Shown here piece by piece: positions 17,309 to 27,647 of a stretch of 56,032 bases of DNA (its first letter is position 1; each line of letters begins with the position of its first letter). The notes below the pieces were generated by a model that had not been told where the DNA came from, ran no database searches, and saw nothing but the letters and a program-made list of their open reading frames with translations. Both the position numbers and the translations under genes were made by a program. The stretch comes from Gammaproteobacteria bacterium Gsub (GTDB lineage Bacteria; Pseudomonadota; Gammaproteobacteria; PS1; Pseudothioglobaceae): positions 1 through 56,032 of the forward strand of contig JYIN01000006.1 in the NCBI GenBank assembly GCA_002007405.1, read 5' to 3'.

Positions 17309-17976
17309 AAATCTTATTTTTATTGTTAATTAGCCTGAGCGTTATTGCAAATGACGACCCATGGGAAGACTTCAATCGGACAACATTCAAATTCAACCAA
17401 ACTTTAGATGAAAATATTTTTGAGCCAGTGGCTAGAGGTTATAAAGAATCCGTGCCTCAAAATGTACAAAATAGAGTGAGTGATTTCTCCTCTAATCTGG
17501 GTGATATTTCAACCTTGGGCAATGAAATTTTGCAGTTTGAAGCGCTTGATAGTGCCAATACGCTGAGTAGAGTTTTAATCAATTCAACACTGGGTTTGTT
17601 AGGTCTTTTTGATGTAGCAAGCATGGTAGGGCTTGAAAAAACCAGTGAAGATTTTGGTCAAACGATGGCTGTTTGGGGTGCTTCAAGTGGTCCTTATGTA
17701 GTTTTGCCAGTTTTTGGATCTTCAACAATTCGTGATACAACAGGTTTGGTTGTCGATAGTGTGGAAAATAATAAAGTGGTTAGGAGTCTTGATTCAAAAC
17801 AATCTCTATCAATAACATTGACCCGGGCTGTTGATACCAGAGTAAAACTACTGCCAGTAACTGATTTGCTTAAAAATTCAGGCGACCCTTACATTAGCAC
17901 GCGTTCATCTTATTTACAAAAACGCAAATTTGATATTTATGATGGTGATTTGCCAGTTGAAGAAGATGAATTCTAA
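17305..17976 (+). CDS. mlaA: MlaA/VacJ-family phospholipid-transport protein without a lipobox
   Basis: MlaA removes mislocalised phospholipid from the outer leaflet of the outer membrane and passes it to the Mla system. The family core is clear: [14 protein letters not shown] near residue 18, [35 protein letters not shown] and [10 protein letters not shown]. Two things are odd. The signal peptide (residues 1-15) is not followed by a cysteine and the protein has no Cys at all, so it cannot be a lipoprotein as E. coli MlaA is. And it lies between carA and carB, with GGAG 8 nt before the ATG. The other mla genes are not in the window. Confidence 0.92.
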   Translation: MKILFLLLISLSVIANDDPWEDFNRTTFKFNQTLDENIFEPVARGYKESVPQNVQNRVSDFSSNLGDISTLGNEILQFEALDSANTLSRVLINSTLGLLGLFDVASMVGLEKTSEDFGQTMAVWGASSGPYVVLPVFGSSTIRDTTGLVVDSVENNKVVRSLDSKQSLSITLTRAVDTRVKLLPVTDLLKNSGDPYISTRSSYLQKRKFDIYDGDLPVEEDEF

Positions 17977-17999
17977 CAACGATTAACCGTTAAAACCCA

Positions 18000-20900
18000 A
18001 TGCCTAAAAGACAAGATTTAAAAGATATTTTAATTATTGGCGCCGGTCCAATTGTCATTGGTCAAGGGTGCGAGTTTGACTATTCAGGTGCACAGGCTTG
18101 TAGCGCATTGCGTGAAGAAGGGTATCGGGTAATTTTGGTCAATTCTAACCCTGCCACTATTATGACTGACCCGCAAATGGCGGATGCCACTTATATTGAG
18201 CCAATTGAGTGGCGCACAGTTGAGAGGATTATTGCAGTTGAAAAACCCGATGCCCTACTACCAACAATGGGAGGGCAAACCGCACTTAATTGTGCGCTTG
18301 ATTTGGAACGCCACGGCATCTTAAAAAAATACAATGTAGAGATGATTGGGGCTAAAAAAACCGCAATTGACAAAGCCGAAGATCGGGATTTATTTCGTGC
18401 GGCAATGCTAAAAATAGGTCTAGATATGCCAAAAGCTGCGGTTGCCCACAACTTAGAAGATGCACATAGAATTCAAGAAGAGGTCGGTTTTCCAACCATT
18501 ATTCGCCCCTCTTTTACCATGGGCGGTAGCGGTGGTGGCATTGCTTACAACAAACAAGAATTTGTTGAAATTTGTGAGCGCGGCTTAGACCTTTCCCCTA
18601 CCAATGAGCTTTTGATTGAAGAATCAATTCTGGGTTGGAAAGAGTTTGAAATGGAAGTGGTGCGTGATAGCAAAGACAACTGCATTATCATCTGTTCAAT
18701 TGAAAATTTTGACCCAATGGGTATTCACACAGGTGATTCAATCACCATTGCACCCGCACAAACTTTGACAGATAAGGAATATCAAGTAATGCGCAATGCC
18801 TCGCTTGCTGTATTGAGAGAAATTGGCGTGGATACAGGTGGCTCAAATGTTCAATTTGCAGTCAATCCTAAAGATGGGCGGCTGAATATTATTGAGATGA
18901 ATCCGCGCGTTTCTCGCTCATCTGCCTTAGCCTCTAAAGCAACAGGGTTTCCGATTGCTAAAATTGCCGCTAAATTAGCGGTAGGCTACACTCTAGATGA
19001 GTTGGGTAATGATATTACTGGTGGCAAAACACCAGCTTCGTTTGAACCTAGTATTGATTATGTGGTTACTAAAATTCCAAGATTTGCCTTTGAAAAATTT
19101 ACCTCAGCAGATGCTCGTCTAACCACACAAATGAAATCTGTGGGTGAAGTGATGGCAATCGCCTCAACTTTCCAAGAATCTTTACAAAAAGCCTTGCGTA
19201 GTTTAGAGACAGATAAATCTGGATTAGACCCGATTATGGATTTATCTGCTGCTGATGCACGCAATAAAATTCGTAGTGAATGTATTGGCGCACATGCACA
19301 GCGTATTTTTTATTTGGCAGATGCGTTTAGATTGGGCATGAGTTTAAAAGAAGTATTTGATTTGTCTAAGATAGATCCATGGTTTTTGGCTCAAATTAAA
19401 GATATTGTTACTACTGAGAAGCAAACTAATGGCACTCATGTTAGCGATGTTGATGCTGAGCAAATGTTTGACTTAAAACGCAAAGGTTTTTCTGACGCAC
19501 GACTGGCACATCTATTTTGTTGTAGCGAATCTTCAGTGCGTGAACGCCGTAAAGCACTTGGTATTAAACCAGTATTCAAACGGGTAGATAGCTGCGCTGG
19601 AGAATTTGACACCCAAACTGCTTATTTGTATTCCACTTACCAACAACAATGTGAATCCAAGCCGACTAATCGAAAAAAAATTATGATTTTAGGTGGCGGT
19701 CCTAACCGCATCGGACAAGGTATTGAATTTGATTACTGTTGTGTGCACGCATCATTAGCATTACGAGCAGATGGGTTTGAAACCATCATGGTTAATTGTA
19801 ATCCAGAGACGGTCTCAACCGATTATGACATCTCAGATAGGCTCTATTTTGAGCCACTAACATTGGAAGATGTGTTGGCAGTGATTGAGATTGAAAATCC
19901 GCACGGCATTATTGTACATTATGGTGGACAAACTCCGTTGAAGTTAGCAACTGCATTAGAGAAGGCTGGTGCTAATATCATTGGAACTAGCCCAGACGCC
20001 ATTGATTTAGCAGAAGATAGAGCGCGTTTTTCTAAAATGTTGCAAGATTTAGATTTACAACAACCCCTAAATGGCACCGCTAACTCGCCTGAACAGGCAC
20101 GAGCCATCGCTGATGCAATTGGCTTCCCATTGGTGGTGAGACCTTCATATGTATTAGGCGGGCGGGCGATGGAAATTGTCTATGACAAAGACAGTTTAGA
20201 CCATTATATGCACACCGCAGTGCAGGTTTCAAATGATTCCCCAGTGTTATTGGATTCATTTTTAGACCATGCGATTGAAGTTGATATTGATGTGATTTGT
20301 GATGGTAAAGATGTGGTAATCGGTGGCATTATGCAACATATTGAGCCCGCAGGCATTCACTCAGGTGATTCCGCTTGTTCCTTACCACCTTATTCACTCT
20401 CAACGGATGTTCTGGATAAAATGCGTGCCCAAGTTATTGCCATGGCGAAAAGACTCAATGTTATCGGGCTGATGAATGCACAGCTTGCTTATCAGGATAA
20501 TGAAATTTATGTTATTGAGGTTAATCCCCGCGCCTCACGCACTGTGCCTTTTGTATCAAAAGCAATTGGGGTGCCAATTGCCAATATTGCCGCTAGGGTT
20601 ATGTTGGGTTCTTCACTCAAACAACAAGGATTTTTAAACGAAATTACCCCTCAACACTTTAGCGTTAAAGAGGCAGTATTTCCGTTTAATAAATTCCTCG
20701 GTGTAGATCCAATCCTAGGTCCAGAGATGCGCTCAACTGGTGAGGTCATGGGAATAGGCGATAATTTTGCCTCAGCCTTTGATAAGGCACAACTGGCAGC
20801 AGGCGGGCGGGCACCAGAAAATGGCAGAGTATTTGTTAGTTTGCGTAAGTTAGACCGTAATGATTTGGTGGATTTAGGAAAACGCTTAGACAAGCAAGGT

Positions 20901-21218
20901 TTTAGCCTGGTTGCTACTCGTAGCAATAAAGAAGCCTTGACAGCAGCGGGGTTAGAATGTGAAATGGTTAATAAAGTCTCAGAAGGCTCGCCGCATATTA
21001 TAGATATGATTAAAAATGATAATATTGATTTAATTATTAACTCAACTGAAGACATGCAAGGGGCAGAAGATTCTGCTGAGATTCGCCGTCAAGCATTGGT
21101 GCATAAAGTAGTTTGCACCACTACTGTGGCAGCTGCTTTTGCCATGTTAGACGGGTTAAAATCTGATAGTAAAATTAAAGTAAGAAGCCTACAATCAATC
21201 ACATCAAAAGGAGCATAA
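18000..21218 (+). CDS. carB: Carbamoyl-phosphate synthase large subunit
   Basis: Makes carbamoyl phosphate from bicarbonate, ammonia from CarA and two ATP. It has two homologous ATP-grasp halves: the first opens [18 protein letters not shown], the second [16 protein letters not shown] near residue 563. An oligomerisation region lies between them, and an MGS-like allosteric domain at the end (from about residue 935). The 1072-residue length matches the family. It follows mlaA by 23 nt and precedes greA by one base, so greA is probably in the same transcript. Confidence 0.98.
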   Translation: MPKRQDLKDILIIGAGPIVIGQGCEFDYSGAQACSALREEGYRVILVNSNPATIMTDPQMADATYIEPIEWRTVERIIAVEKPDALLPTMGGQTALNCALDLERHGILKKYNVEMIGAKKTAIDKAEDRDLFRAAMLKIGLDMPKAAVAHNLEDAHRIQEEVGFPTIIRPSFTMGGSGGGIAYNKQEFVEICERGLDLSPTNELLIEESILGWKEFEMEVVRDSKDNCIIICSIENFDPMGIHTGDSITIAPAQTLTDKEYQVMRNASLAVLREIGVDTGGSNVQFAVNPKDGRLNIIEMNPRVSRSSALASKATGFPIAKIAAKLAVGYTLDELGNDITGGKTPASFEPSIDYVVTKIPRFAFEKFTSADARLTTQMKSVGEVMAIASTFQESLQKALRSLETDKSGLDPIMDLSAADARNKIRSECIGAHAQRIFYLADAFRLGMSLKEVFDLSKIDPWFLAQIKDIVTTEKQTNGTHVSDVDAEQMFDLKRKGFSDARLAHLFCCSESSVRERRKALGIKPVFKRVDSCAGEFDTQTAYLYSTYQQQCESKPTNRKKIMILGGGPNRIGQGIEFDYCCVHASLALRADGFETIMVNCNPETVSTDYDISDRLYFEPLTLEDVLAVIEIENPHGIIVHYGGQTPLKLATALEKAGANIIGTSPDAIDLAEDRARFSKMLQDLDLQQPLNGTANSPEQARAIADAIGFPLVVRPSYVLGGRAMEIVYDKDSLDHYMHTAVQVSNDSPVLLDSFLDHAIEVDIDVICDGKDVVIGGIMQHIEPAGIHSGDSACSLPPYSLSTDVLDKMRAQVIAMAKRLNVIGLMNAQLAYQDNEIYVIEVNPRASRTVPFVSKAIGVPIANIAARVMLGSSLKQQGFLNEITPQHFSVKEAVFPFNKFLGVDPILGPEMRSTGEVMGIGDNFASAFDKAQLAAGGRAPENGRVFVSLRKLDRNDLVDLGKRLDKQGFSLVATRSNKEALTAAGLECEMVNKVSEGSPHIIDMIKNDNIDLIINSTEDMQGAEDSAEIRRQALVHKVVCTTTVAAAFAMLDGLKSDSKIKVRSLQSITSKGA

Positions 21219-21219
21219 A

Positions 21220-21696
21220 ATGGAAAATATCCCTGTGACTGTTGCAGGCGGCAAGGCGTTAGAGTTAGAATTGTTAAAACTCAAAAATATTGAACGCCCG
21301 CGTATTATCAATGACATTGCCACCGCACGCGCCCATGGCGACTTGAAAGAAAACGCTGAATATCATGCTGCTAAAGAAGAGCAAGGTTTTATTGAAGGGC
21401 GAATTCAAGAGATTGAATCAAAACTTTCACGGGTGCAAATCATTGATGTTACTAAACTCACACAAGATGGTCGCTGCGTTTTTGCCACCACAATTACCTT
21501 AATGAACATTGCCGATAAGAGTGAAGTTAGCTACCAAATTGTTGGCGAAGATGAGGCTGATATCACCCAAGGAAAAATCTCTTGTCATTCACCAATTGCC
21601 AAGGCGTTAATAGGCTTTGAAGAAGGCGATGAAGTAACAGTTAAAGCCCCTCAAGGCAATATTATTTATGAGATTCTTGAGGTTCAATACATATAA
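21220..21696 (+). CDS. greA: Transcription elongation factor GreA
   Basis: Rescues backtracked RNA polymerase by stimulating transcript cleavage. The N-terminal coiled coil contains [20 protein letters not shown], whose acidic tip residues reach the polymerase active site, followed by the C-terminal FKBP-like domain ([16 protein letters not shown]). The 158-residue length is standard. It starts one base after the carB stop, behind AAAGGAG; carAB followed by greA is a common gammaproteobacterial order. It is convergent with xerD, with only 9 nt between the stops. Confidence 0.97.
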   Translation: MENIPVTVAGGKALELELLKLKNIERPRIINDIATARAHGDLKENAEYHAAKEEQGFIEGRIQEIESKLSRVQIIDVTKLTQDGRCVFATTITLMNIADKSEVSYQIVGEDEADITQGKISCHSPIAKALIGFEEGDEVTVKAPQGNIIYEILEVQYI

Positions 21697-21705
21697 ACTT
21701 TATCT

Positions 21706-22581
21706 CTATCCGCGCGGGTGGTGTTTGGTGTGTTGGGCTTTGAGTTGAGTATTTTGAATACGAGTGTAGATTTGTGTAGTGGAAATATCGCTATGCCCGA
21801 GCATCAACTGTACGCTGCGCAAATCAGCGCCATTTTGCACTAGATGGGTGGCAAAAGCATGCCTGAGTGTGTGCGGAGAAAGTGGCTTATCAATGCCAAC
21901 TTTGAGTGCGTAGGCTTTGATAATATAGAAAAAATTCTGCCTACTCATAGCAACACCACGATTGGATAAAAAGTAACTGTCATTTTGCCTACTTTTGAGT
22001 AAAAATGGGCGTGCATTTTGTTCGTATTTTGTCAAATAATCCATTGCCACCTCACCCATCGGTAAGACGCGTTCTTTATTGCTTTTGCCATGAATACAGA
22101 TGTATTCCTCCTTTAAATTGATATTGTGGTAGTTTAAATTAATCAGTTCTGAGACCCGCAACCCGCAAGAATACATCAGCTCCAACATAGCACAGTCACG
22201 CAACCCAAAAACGGTCTTTTGATTGGGCGCACTCAACAGTTGCTCAACTTCGTCAATATTTAAAAAAGTAGGTAATTTTTGTGTTTGCTTTGGGTATTGT
22301 AATTTGTCTGTCGGGTCGGTGTTAATGGCGTGCGCGGCAATGAGATATTGGTAGAAAATTCGCAAACAAGTCAGAGTCCTCGCCTGAGTTGATGCGCTGA
22401 GTTTTTTGTGTTTGAAATAATCATTGATATTTTTAGGGCTAACAAAAATCAGGGTGTCATTTAACCATTTTGAAAATAATTTTAAATCCGAGTGATAAGC
22501 AGATAAGGTGTTTTTGCTGGCACCTGAAGAAAGCCAATGATGGTCTAAAAATTGTTCAATCAATTGGAGATTATTATCCAT
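21706..22581 (-). CDS. xerD: Tyrosine recombinase XerD
   Basis: Resolves chromosome dimers at dif together with XerC, under FtsK control. An N-terminal SAM-like core-binding domain (residues 1-about 90) precedes the catalytic domain, with the tyrosine-recombinase residues visible in order: Arg in CGLRVSELI, Lys in GKSNKERVLP, the HTLRHAF His/Arg pair, GHSDIS and the nucleophilic Tyr in TTQIYTRI. The 291-residue length fits. XerC is the alternative; I prefer XerD from the overall match of the N-terminal opening and the PTDKLQYPK region. It stands alone and is convergent with greA. Confidence 0.9.
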   Translation of the reverse strand: MDNNLQLIEQFLDHHWLSSGASKNTLSAYHSDLKLFSKWLNDTLIFVSPKNINDYFKHKKLSASTQARTLTCLRIFYQYLIAAHAINTDPTDKLQYPKQTQKLPTFLNIDEVEQLLSAPNQKTVFGLRDCAMLELMYSCGLRVSELINLNYHNINLKEEYICIHGKSNKERVLPMGEVAMDYLTKYEQNARPFLLKSRQNDSYFLSNRGVAMSRQNFFYIIKAYALKVGIDKPLSPHTLRHAFATHLVQNGADLRSVQLMLGHSDISTTQIYTRIQNTQLKAQHTKHHPRG

Positions 22582-22961
22582 AGATTAATTTTAAATAAAA
22601 AATATCAACAGGAAGATGATATTTAGAAGGACTGTTAAATTTTTCAATAATGCTTATTCTTAGTCTAAAACAAGACTTACAACTCTGGGTTGTAACCTCT
22701 GGCTTTGTCTCTTTAAGAGAAAGATACAAACATTCAATATTTTTACTTCACAATAACACTGCAATACCTAATAAAGGTAGAAACAATAAAATAGCCATGC
22801 TACAGCTTAGCCCGAGCAGGTTTTTCTGTTTGGATTTAGATTTGAAGTACCGCACTTGTAACAAATCTTGCCTGTTCTAAAACGAATTTGCTTTGCTTTA
22901 TGAGTAAATGTGTTGCCCTTAGCGTATCATGTTTGTTACAAAATTTTTTTGTAAATGGACT
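22582..22961. other. 380-bp intergenic region between xerD and alr
   Basis: Divergent promoters for xerD (-) and alr (+) should be here. The visible content is a perfect 7-bp hairpin TTACAAC-TCTGG-GTTGTAA (22677-22695), a second small hairpin around CTCTTTAAGAG, and the degraded minus-strand zinc-ribbon reading frame described separately. A 76-codon plus-strand frame at 22650-22880 overlaps that remnant and has no features of its own. Confidence 0.4.
22749..22930 (-). pseudogene. Frameshifted remnant of a small zinc-ribbon membrane protein (possible)
   Basis: Read on the minus strand, one frame gives AKGNTFTHKAKQIRFRTGK then CYKCGTSNLNPNRKTC, a zinc-ribbon-like pair of cysteines with a third 14 residues on. 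It stops at once, and the next frame continues LSCSMAILLFLPLLGIAVLL and stops, a short membrane helix. Joined by one frameshift they make a plausible 55-residue zinc-ribbon plus helix protein. The expected ATG (22930) is also out of frame by one base. Two lesions in a tiny gene argue for decay, but chance cannot be excluded. Confidence 0.35.
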
Positions 22962-24008
22962 ATGTATGCTACTGCTGTAATTTCACAATCCGCTTTAGTA
23001 CATAATTTGTCAGTAGTTAAGGCACATGCAAAATCAGCAAAAATTGTTTGTGTGGTTAAGGCAGATGGATATGGACATCAGCTTGGTTTAATCTCGCCAT
23101 TAATTGAAGGTGCAGATGTGTTAGCAGTGAGTGAAATTACCCAAGCTGCTAAATTACGCCAAAAAACCAAGCGCCCTATTTTGCTTTTATCGGGGATATA
23201 TTCAGAGCATGATTTACAGCAGGCAGTGATGTTGGATTGTCAGATTGTTGTGCACCACAGATCTCAAATTAGATTGATTTTAGATACTCAAAGAAAAATA
23301 AATGTGTGGATAAAAATTGATACCGGCATGCACCGTTTGGGTTTGTCTGGCAAGGAATATGTAGCATGTTTAGCACAATTTAATGTCAATCCGAATATCA
23401 ATATTATCAGCATTATGAGTCATTTTGCATGTGCTGATGAACCCAGTCATCCGCTGAATAAAAAACAATTAGCGTATTTTAAGCGACTCACTAACGCTAC
23501 AACTGCACGCTCTATGGCAAATTCTGCTGCGATTCTTTCTCAGCCTGAGTCTTTGTTTGAGTTTGTTCGTCCTGGTATTATGCTCTATGGTGCCTCACCA
23601 TTTGTTGAAACGCATAATTTGCAACCCGCTATGCAGTTATCAGCACCGATATTATCGATTAAAACTGTGCAGAAAGGGGCTCAAGTTGGCTATGGTGCGA
23701 TATGGAAAGCGGACAAAAAAACGGTTTTGGCAATTATCGGTATCGGCTATGGTGATGGCTATCCACGCCATGCTAAAAGTGGCACTCCAGTTATGATTAA
23801 CAATGCCCTGTGTCCTCTAGTAGGGCGCGTATCAATGGATTTTATATGTGTTGATATTAGCAAAATTAAAGCCAGTATCGGCGATCGGGCAATTGTCTGG
23901 GGAGATAAAAAATTACCCGTTGAAACCATTGCTAAATACAGTGATACTATCAGTTACGAATTATTAACTGGGGTTAGTTCTCGGGTTAAATTCACAACCA
24001 CGGCATGA
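22962..24008 (+). CDS. alr: Alanine racemase
   Basis: Makes D-alanine for peptidoglycan using PLP. The start is ATG 22962 (MYATAVISQSALVHNL), as in the family; the frame is open 11 codons further, reading through basic and aromatic residues unlike an Alr N terminus. The PLP lysine is in VVKADGYGH, the second catalytic Tyr region in GYGDGYPRH, and the RVSMDFICVD signature follows. Its 348-residue length is normal. It shares an ATGA overlap with cpdA and so heads a small operon. Confidence 0.96.
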   Translation: MYATAVISQSALVHNLSVVKAHAKSAKIVCVVKADGYGHQLGLISPLIEGADVLAVSEITQAAKLRQKTKRPILLLSGIYSEHDLQQAVMLDCQIVVHHRSQIRLILDTQRKINVWIKIDTGMHRLGLSGKEYVACLAQFNVNPNINIISIMSHFACADEPSHPLNKKQLAYFKRLTNATTARSMANSAAILSQPESLFEFVRPGIMLYGASPFVETHNLQPAMQLSAPILSIKTVQKGAQVGYGAIWKADKKTVLAIIGIGYGDGYPRHAKSGTPVMINNALCPLVGRVSMDFICVDISKIKASIGDRAIVWGDKKLPVETIAKYSDTISYELLTGVSSRVKFTTTA

Positions 24009-24706
24009 ACAGTTTTATTCAAATCAGCGATTGTCATATTGATGATAATGAGTATGTTATGGGAGTTAATACCCAGCAACAACTTAAAAAAGTTGTTAAA
24101 AAAATCAATACGGTTAATACTGATGCTCTACTGATTAGTGGCGATCTATCCCATAGTGGTACTATTAAATCCTACCAAACCCTGCAACAAATCTTAGCGT
24201 CAATTAAGACCAATACCTTTATTATTGCTGGCAATCATGATGATAAAAATAATCTAAATGCAGTATTTTCAGATTGCTTATTTAACCGATTTTCCTTAGG
24301 TGAGTGGGAAATTATCAGTATTGACTCGGTGCAGGCTAACAAAACCAGTGGCTACTTAACTGCACATGAGTTAAACAAATTAAACATCCTGCTAGAGCAA
24401 TCAAGTGCTAAATATCAGCTGCTGGTTTTACACCACCCTATTGTTGGGATGATGAGTAGTTGGGATGATGCACTTTCTTTAGAAAACCCAGAAGAACTAT
24501 TTTTGTTAATAGATAAATACCCTAAAATACAAACCGTTGTGTTTGGTCATGCACATCAAGCAGGGGAGTTTAAAAAAGGTAATTTAAAAATTATTTCATG
24601 TCCCTCAACCGCAGGACAATTTAACCATGAAACGAGGATTGGCTTTAACCACTACACTTTGCATAAAAACGGACAACTAGATTGTTATACGCAATGGCTA
24701 AAATAG
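24005..24706 (+). CDS. cpdA: Metallophosphoesterase, CpdA-type cyclic-AMP phosphodiesterase
   Basis: Calcineurin-like phosphoesterase with the full set of dimetal motifs: DCHID near residue 9, SGDLSH near 46, AGNHDD near 76, a HHP near 142 and GHAHQAG near 180. The size (233 aa) and order match class III cAMP phosphodiesterases such as E. coli CpdA, which hydrolyse 3',5'-cAMP. Whether this organism makes cAMP is not shown here, so another nucleotide substrate is possible. It is coupled to alr upstream (ATGA) and overlaps the 5'-nucleotidase gene downstream by 13 nt. Confidence 0.82.
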   Translation: MNSFIQISDCHIDDNEYVMGVNTQQQLKKVVKKINTVNTDALLISGDLSHSGTIKSYQTLQQILASIKTNTFIIAGNHDDKNNLNAVFSDCLFNRFSLGEWEIISIDSVQANKTSGYLTAHELNKLNILLEQSSAKYQLLVLHHPIVGMMSSWDDALSLENPEELFLLIDKYPKIQTVVFGHAHQAGEFKKGNLKIISCPSTAGQFNHETRIGFNHYTLHKNGQLDCYTQWLK

Positions 24707-25584
24707 AAACCACAAAATTGGTTATCGCGATTTCATCGCGCGCTTTATTTGACTTAGACAAATCACATCAAATTTACCAAAAAAATGGTGTTGAGGCCTA
24801 TGCTAAATATCAAGAAGAAAATGAAGAAGTTATTCTCCAGCCTGGGGTGGGTTTTTCTTTGGTGAAAAAATTGTTAGCGCTTAATACCAAAAAAACCCAA
24901 ATTGATGTTATCCTACTTTCTCGCAACAGCGCTGATACGGGGTTGCGTATCTTTAATTCAATTGAACATTACGGACTTAAAATTACGCGTGCCGCTTTTA
25001 CTCGTGGCGAAAGCACACATAATTTAGTCGCTGCGTTTAAGGCGGATTTATTTCTCTCCAGCAACTATCAAGATGTACAAAAAGCCTTAGAATCTGGTTT
25101 TGCTGCCGCCTCAATTGTGGGGGCAAGCTCGCAAAACGCCAATCCCCAATTGCGTATTGCTTTTGATGGCGATGCGGTAATTTTTTCGGACGAATCTGAG
25201 AAGATTTTCCAAGAAAAAGGTTTGCAAGCCTTTGCAGAAAATGAACGCAATGCTGCCAATATTGAGCTAAAAGCAGGTCCATTTAAATCTTTTTTAAAAT
25301 CACTGCATCAGATTCAATCATCTTTTCCCGAAGCCAACAATCCAATCCGCACCGCCTTAGTTACCGCACGCTCTGCCCCCTCTCATAAGCGTGTTATTCA
25401 TACCATGCGAAAATGGGGGATTCGTATTGATGAATCGTTTTTTCTGGGAGGGTTGGATAAAGGCGTTTTTTTGAGGGAATTTGGTGCTGATATTTTCTTT
25501 GATGACCAGCACGAACATTGCCAATCTGCCTCAAAATATGTCTCCACAGGACATGTTCCTATCGGCATTATTAACAAAAAGTGA
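24694..25584 (+). CDS. 5'-nucleotidase (NT5C1-like family)
   Basis: Cytosolic 5'-nucleotidase family protein that would dephosphorylate nucleoside monophosphates. The opening VIAISSRALFDLD, followed by YQKNGVEAYAKYQ, and a second similar block (RIAFDGDAVIFSDESE near residue 150) are characteristic of this bacterial/eukaryotic family; DGDAVIF carries HAD-type aspartates. The start is ATG 24694 (MAKIETTKL), 13 nt inside cpdA; a TTG four codons earlier is also open. At 296 residues it is full length. A nucleotidase next to a cAMP phosphodiesterase suggests a route from cAMP through AMP to adenosine. Confidence 0.85.
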   Translation: MAKIETTKLVIAISSRALFDLDKSHQIYQKNGVEAYAKYQEENEEVILQPGVGFSLVKKLLALNTKKTQIDVILLSRNSADTGLRIFNSIEHYGLKITRAAFTRGESTHNLVAAFKADLFLSSNYQDVQKALESGFAAASIVGASSQNANPQLRIAFDGDAVIFSDESEKIFQEKGLQAFAENERNAANIELKAGPFKSFLKSLHQIQSSFPEANNPIRTALVTARSAPSHKRVIHTMRKWGIRIDESFFLGGLDKGVFLREFGADIFFDDQHEHCQSASKYVSTGHVPIGIINKK

Positions 25585-25605
25585 ATACCATAAAACCATT
25601 TGTAT

Positions 25606-25706
25606 AGACCCTTGCATAATTATGGGCAATATTATGAACAATCATCAAAACTCATCTTAGGACAACTTTGATAATTTTTTAATTATTCATAATTATGCAA
25701 AGGTCT
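25606..25706. repeat. Palindromic MITE-like element, copy 2 (101 bp)
   Basis: The two 19-bp ends (AGACCCTTGCATAATTATG at 25606-25624, and the inverse at 25688-25706) match at 18 of 19 positions. The interior contains TTATGAACAATCATCAAAAC, also present in the copy at 33317-33481. It lies between the 5'-nucleotidase and hisS genes, ending 46 nt before the hisS start. Confidence 0.8.
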
Positions 25707-25752
25707 GGCTGTATTTGGTTAAAATTATGGGCTACTTTTTAATAAATATTTT

Positions 25753-27024
25753 ATGTCTAAAAAAATCCAAGCCATCCGTGGCATGAAAGATCTGTTGCCT
25801 AAAGATTCCACACTTTGGCTACAAGTTGAACAAACTATTGGCACTTTATTTAGTGCTTATGGTTATAAAAATATTCGCACCCCCATGATCGAAAAGACGA
25901 GCACATTTTGCCGTGCGATAGGAGAGGTAACTGACATTGTGGGAAAAGAGATGTATTCATGGCAAGATACAAATGCTGAATCAATCAGTCTTAGACCCGA
26001 AGGCACTGCTGGATGTGTGCGCGCCATGATTGAGCATAATTTGCCTAGAGAGGGTCTGCAAAAAGTCTTCTATCTTGGTGCCATGTTTCGCCGTGAGCGG
26101 CCGCAAAAGGGGCGTTATCGTCAATTTCACCAAGCAGGTGTTGAGGTGTTTGGCTCTAATAATGCAAAAAGTGATGCAGAATTAATCATGATGAGTCACT
26201 CGTTGTGGAATGAACTGGGCTTAAAAAATCTCCACTTAGAAATCAATACACTTGGCTCAGAAGCAGCCAGGGCAAATTATAAGGGTATATTGGTTGATTA
26301 TTTTAACCAACACAAAAATCAACTTGATAAAGACAGTCTTGAGCGCCTAGCCGCCAATCCTTTGCGTATTTTAGACAGTAAAAATGCAAAACTACAAAAT
26401 TTGATTAACACCGCACCAAAACTAATTGATTATATTGATAAGGAATCCGTAGAACATTTTGATGAATTTAAAACCTATTTAAAATATTTAAACATTCCTT
26501 ATCAAATTAACCCGAGATTAGTTAGAGGCTTGGATTATTATAATCGCACTGTGTTTGAATGGACAACGCCTGATTTAGGCACACAGGAGACAATCTGTGC
26601 TGGCGGGCGCTACGATGGCTTGGTAGAAAAAATGGGCGGCAAACCCACGCCAGCTGCTGGCTTTGCAATCGGATTAGAGCGTCTGATATTATTATTAGGA
26701 GCACAAAATATCACGCTTATCAATAAGCCACCTTTATCTATTTATTTAGCGGTACTGGGAGATGAAGCACAACTAAAATCAATGCAAATTTTTACAAAAC
26801 TCCGCCGTGCATTACCCGGTGTAATACTCTATAATGACATCAATCTAGGCAGTTTTAAAAGTCAATTTAAAAAAGCCAACAAGGTAGGGGCAGATTTTGC
26901 ACTCATCTTAGGCACAGAAGAATTAAACAATAAACAAGTTAGTATCAAACCACTCAAAAGGCAGGGTGAACAACAAAGTATGACCTTAGACAAAGCAATA
27001 GATTATTTTAAGAGTATTTTATGA
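25753..27024 (+). CDS. hisS: Histidyl-tRNA synthetase
   Basis: Class II synthetase that charges tRNA-His. The N terminus IQAIRGMKDLLP is characteristic, motif 2 appears as MFRRERPQKGRYRQFHQ, the histidine-specific signature as LVRGLDYYNRTVFEW and motif 3 as AAGFAIGLERL. The 423-residue length is normal, with the anticodon-binding domain at the C terminus. Its stop overlaps the yfgM ATG (ATGA). Confidence 0.98.
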   Translation: MSKKIQAIRGMKDLLPKDSTLWLQVEQTIGTLFSAYGYKNIRTPMIEKTSTFCRAIGEVTDIVGKEMYSWQDTNAESISLRPEGTAGCVRAMIEHNLPREGLQKVFYLGAMFRRERPQKGRYRQFHQAGVEVFGSNNAKSDAELIMMSHSLWNELGLKNLHLEINTLGSEAARANYKGILVDYFNQHKNQLDKDSLERLAANPLRILDSKNAKLQNLINTAPKLIDYIDKESVEHFDEFKTYLKYLNIPYQINPRLVRGLDYYNRTVFEWTTPDLGTQETICAGGRYDGLVEKMGGKPTPAAGFAIGLERLILLLGAQNITLINKPPLSIYLAVLGDEAQLKSMQIFTKLRRALPGVILYNDINLGSFKSQFKKANKVGADFALILGTEELNNKQVSIKPLKRQGEQQSMTLDKAIDYFKSIL

Positions 27025-27635
27025 AAAATTTTATTGAAATCGGCAAAACCGAAGAAGAGCAGGCCGAACAAATTAAACAATGGATCAAAGAAAATAGCAT
27101 CCAAATTATTGTTATTTTTGCAGTTGGTTTATCGGCTATTTGGGGTTGGGATTATTACAAAAATTACCAATCTCAACAATCTATTAAAGCACGCCTATCT
27201 TATTTATCGCTGGTCTCTGACCCAAGTAATACAAAAGCCCTTGCCACACTGCAAAAAAACCATAAAGACAATGGTTACACTCAACAAGCTGGATTGGTGC
27301 TGGCAAAACATGCCTTTGATGCGAAAAAATACCAGCAGGCATTGGATTATTTAGCACCGCTCACCAATGTCGAAAATGAATTTATTGCACACCCAGCTAA
27401 GCTCAGGTCTGCTAGCATTTATCTACAAATGGCTAATTACAAACAAGCATTGGCACTACTATTTGAAGATAAATACAGTGCATTTAGTGGTTTGTATAGC
27501 AATATCAAGGGTGATGTCTATCTCGCTCAGGGCAATATTGCCTTAGCCAAAGAACATTATAAATTGGCACTGGAACAATTGACCAATTCAGAATTAAAAC
27601 AGATTGTACAAACCAAGTTAAACGATCTTAACTAA
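27021..27635 (+). CDS. yfgM: YfgM-family inner-membrane TPR protein
   Basis: Ancillary subunit of the SecYEG/periplasmic chaperone network. A cytoplasmic N terminus (EEEQAEQIKQWIKEN) is followed by one membrane helix (IIVIFAVGLSAIWGWDYY, residues 29-46) and a periplasmic TPR-like domain (QALDYLAPL, QALALLFEDKYSAFSGLYSNIKGD, LAKEHYKLALEQL). The 204-residue length fits. In most gammaproteobacteria hisS-yfgM is followed by bamB and then der; here der follows directly after 12 nt. Confidence 0.9.
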   Translation: MKNFIEIGKTEEEQAEQIKQWIKENSIQIIVIFAVGLSAIWGWDYYKNYQSQQSIKARLSYLSLVSDPSNTKALATLQKNHKDNGYTQQAGLVLAKHAFDAKKYQQALDYLAPLTNVENEFIAHPAKLRSASIYLQMANYKQALALLFEDKYSAFSGLYSNIKGDVYLAQGNIALAKEHYKLALEQLTNSELKQIVQTKLNDLN

Positions 27636-27647
27636 TTAAAAATTACA

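Noticed and set aside
20651-21055. 134-codon minus-strand frame within carB
   Set aside because: Antisense shadow of a strongly conserved enzyme.
22650-22880. 76-codon plus-strand frame upstream of alr
   Set aside because: It overlaps the minus-strand zinc-ribbon remnant and crosses hairpins, and its composition is not protein-like.
25606-25706. Reading the palindromes as rho-independent terminators
   Set aside because: The stems are AT-rich, have no reliable T-run, carry symmetric family-specific ends, and occur also where no transcript would need to end.
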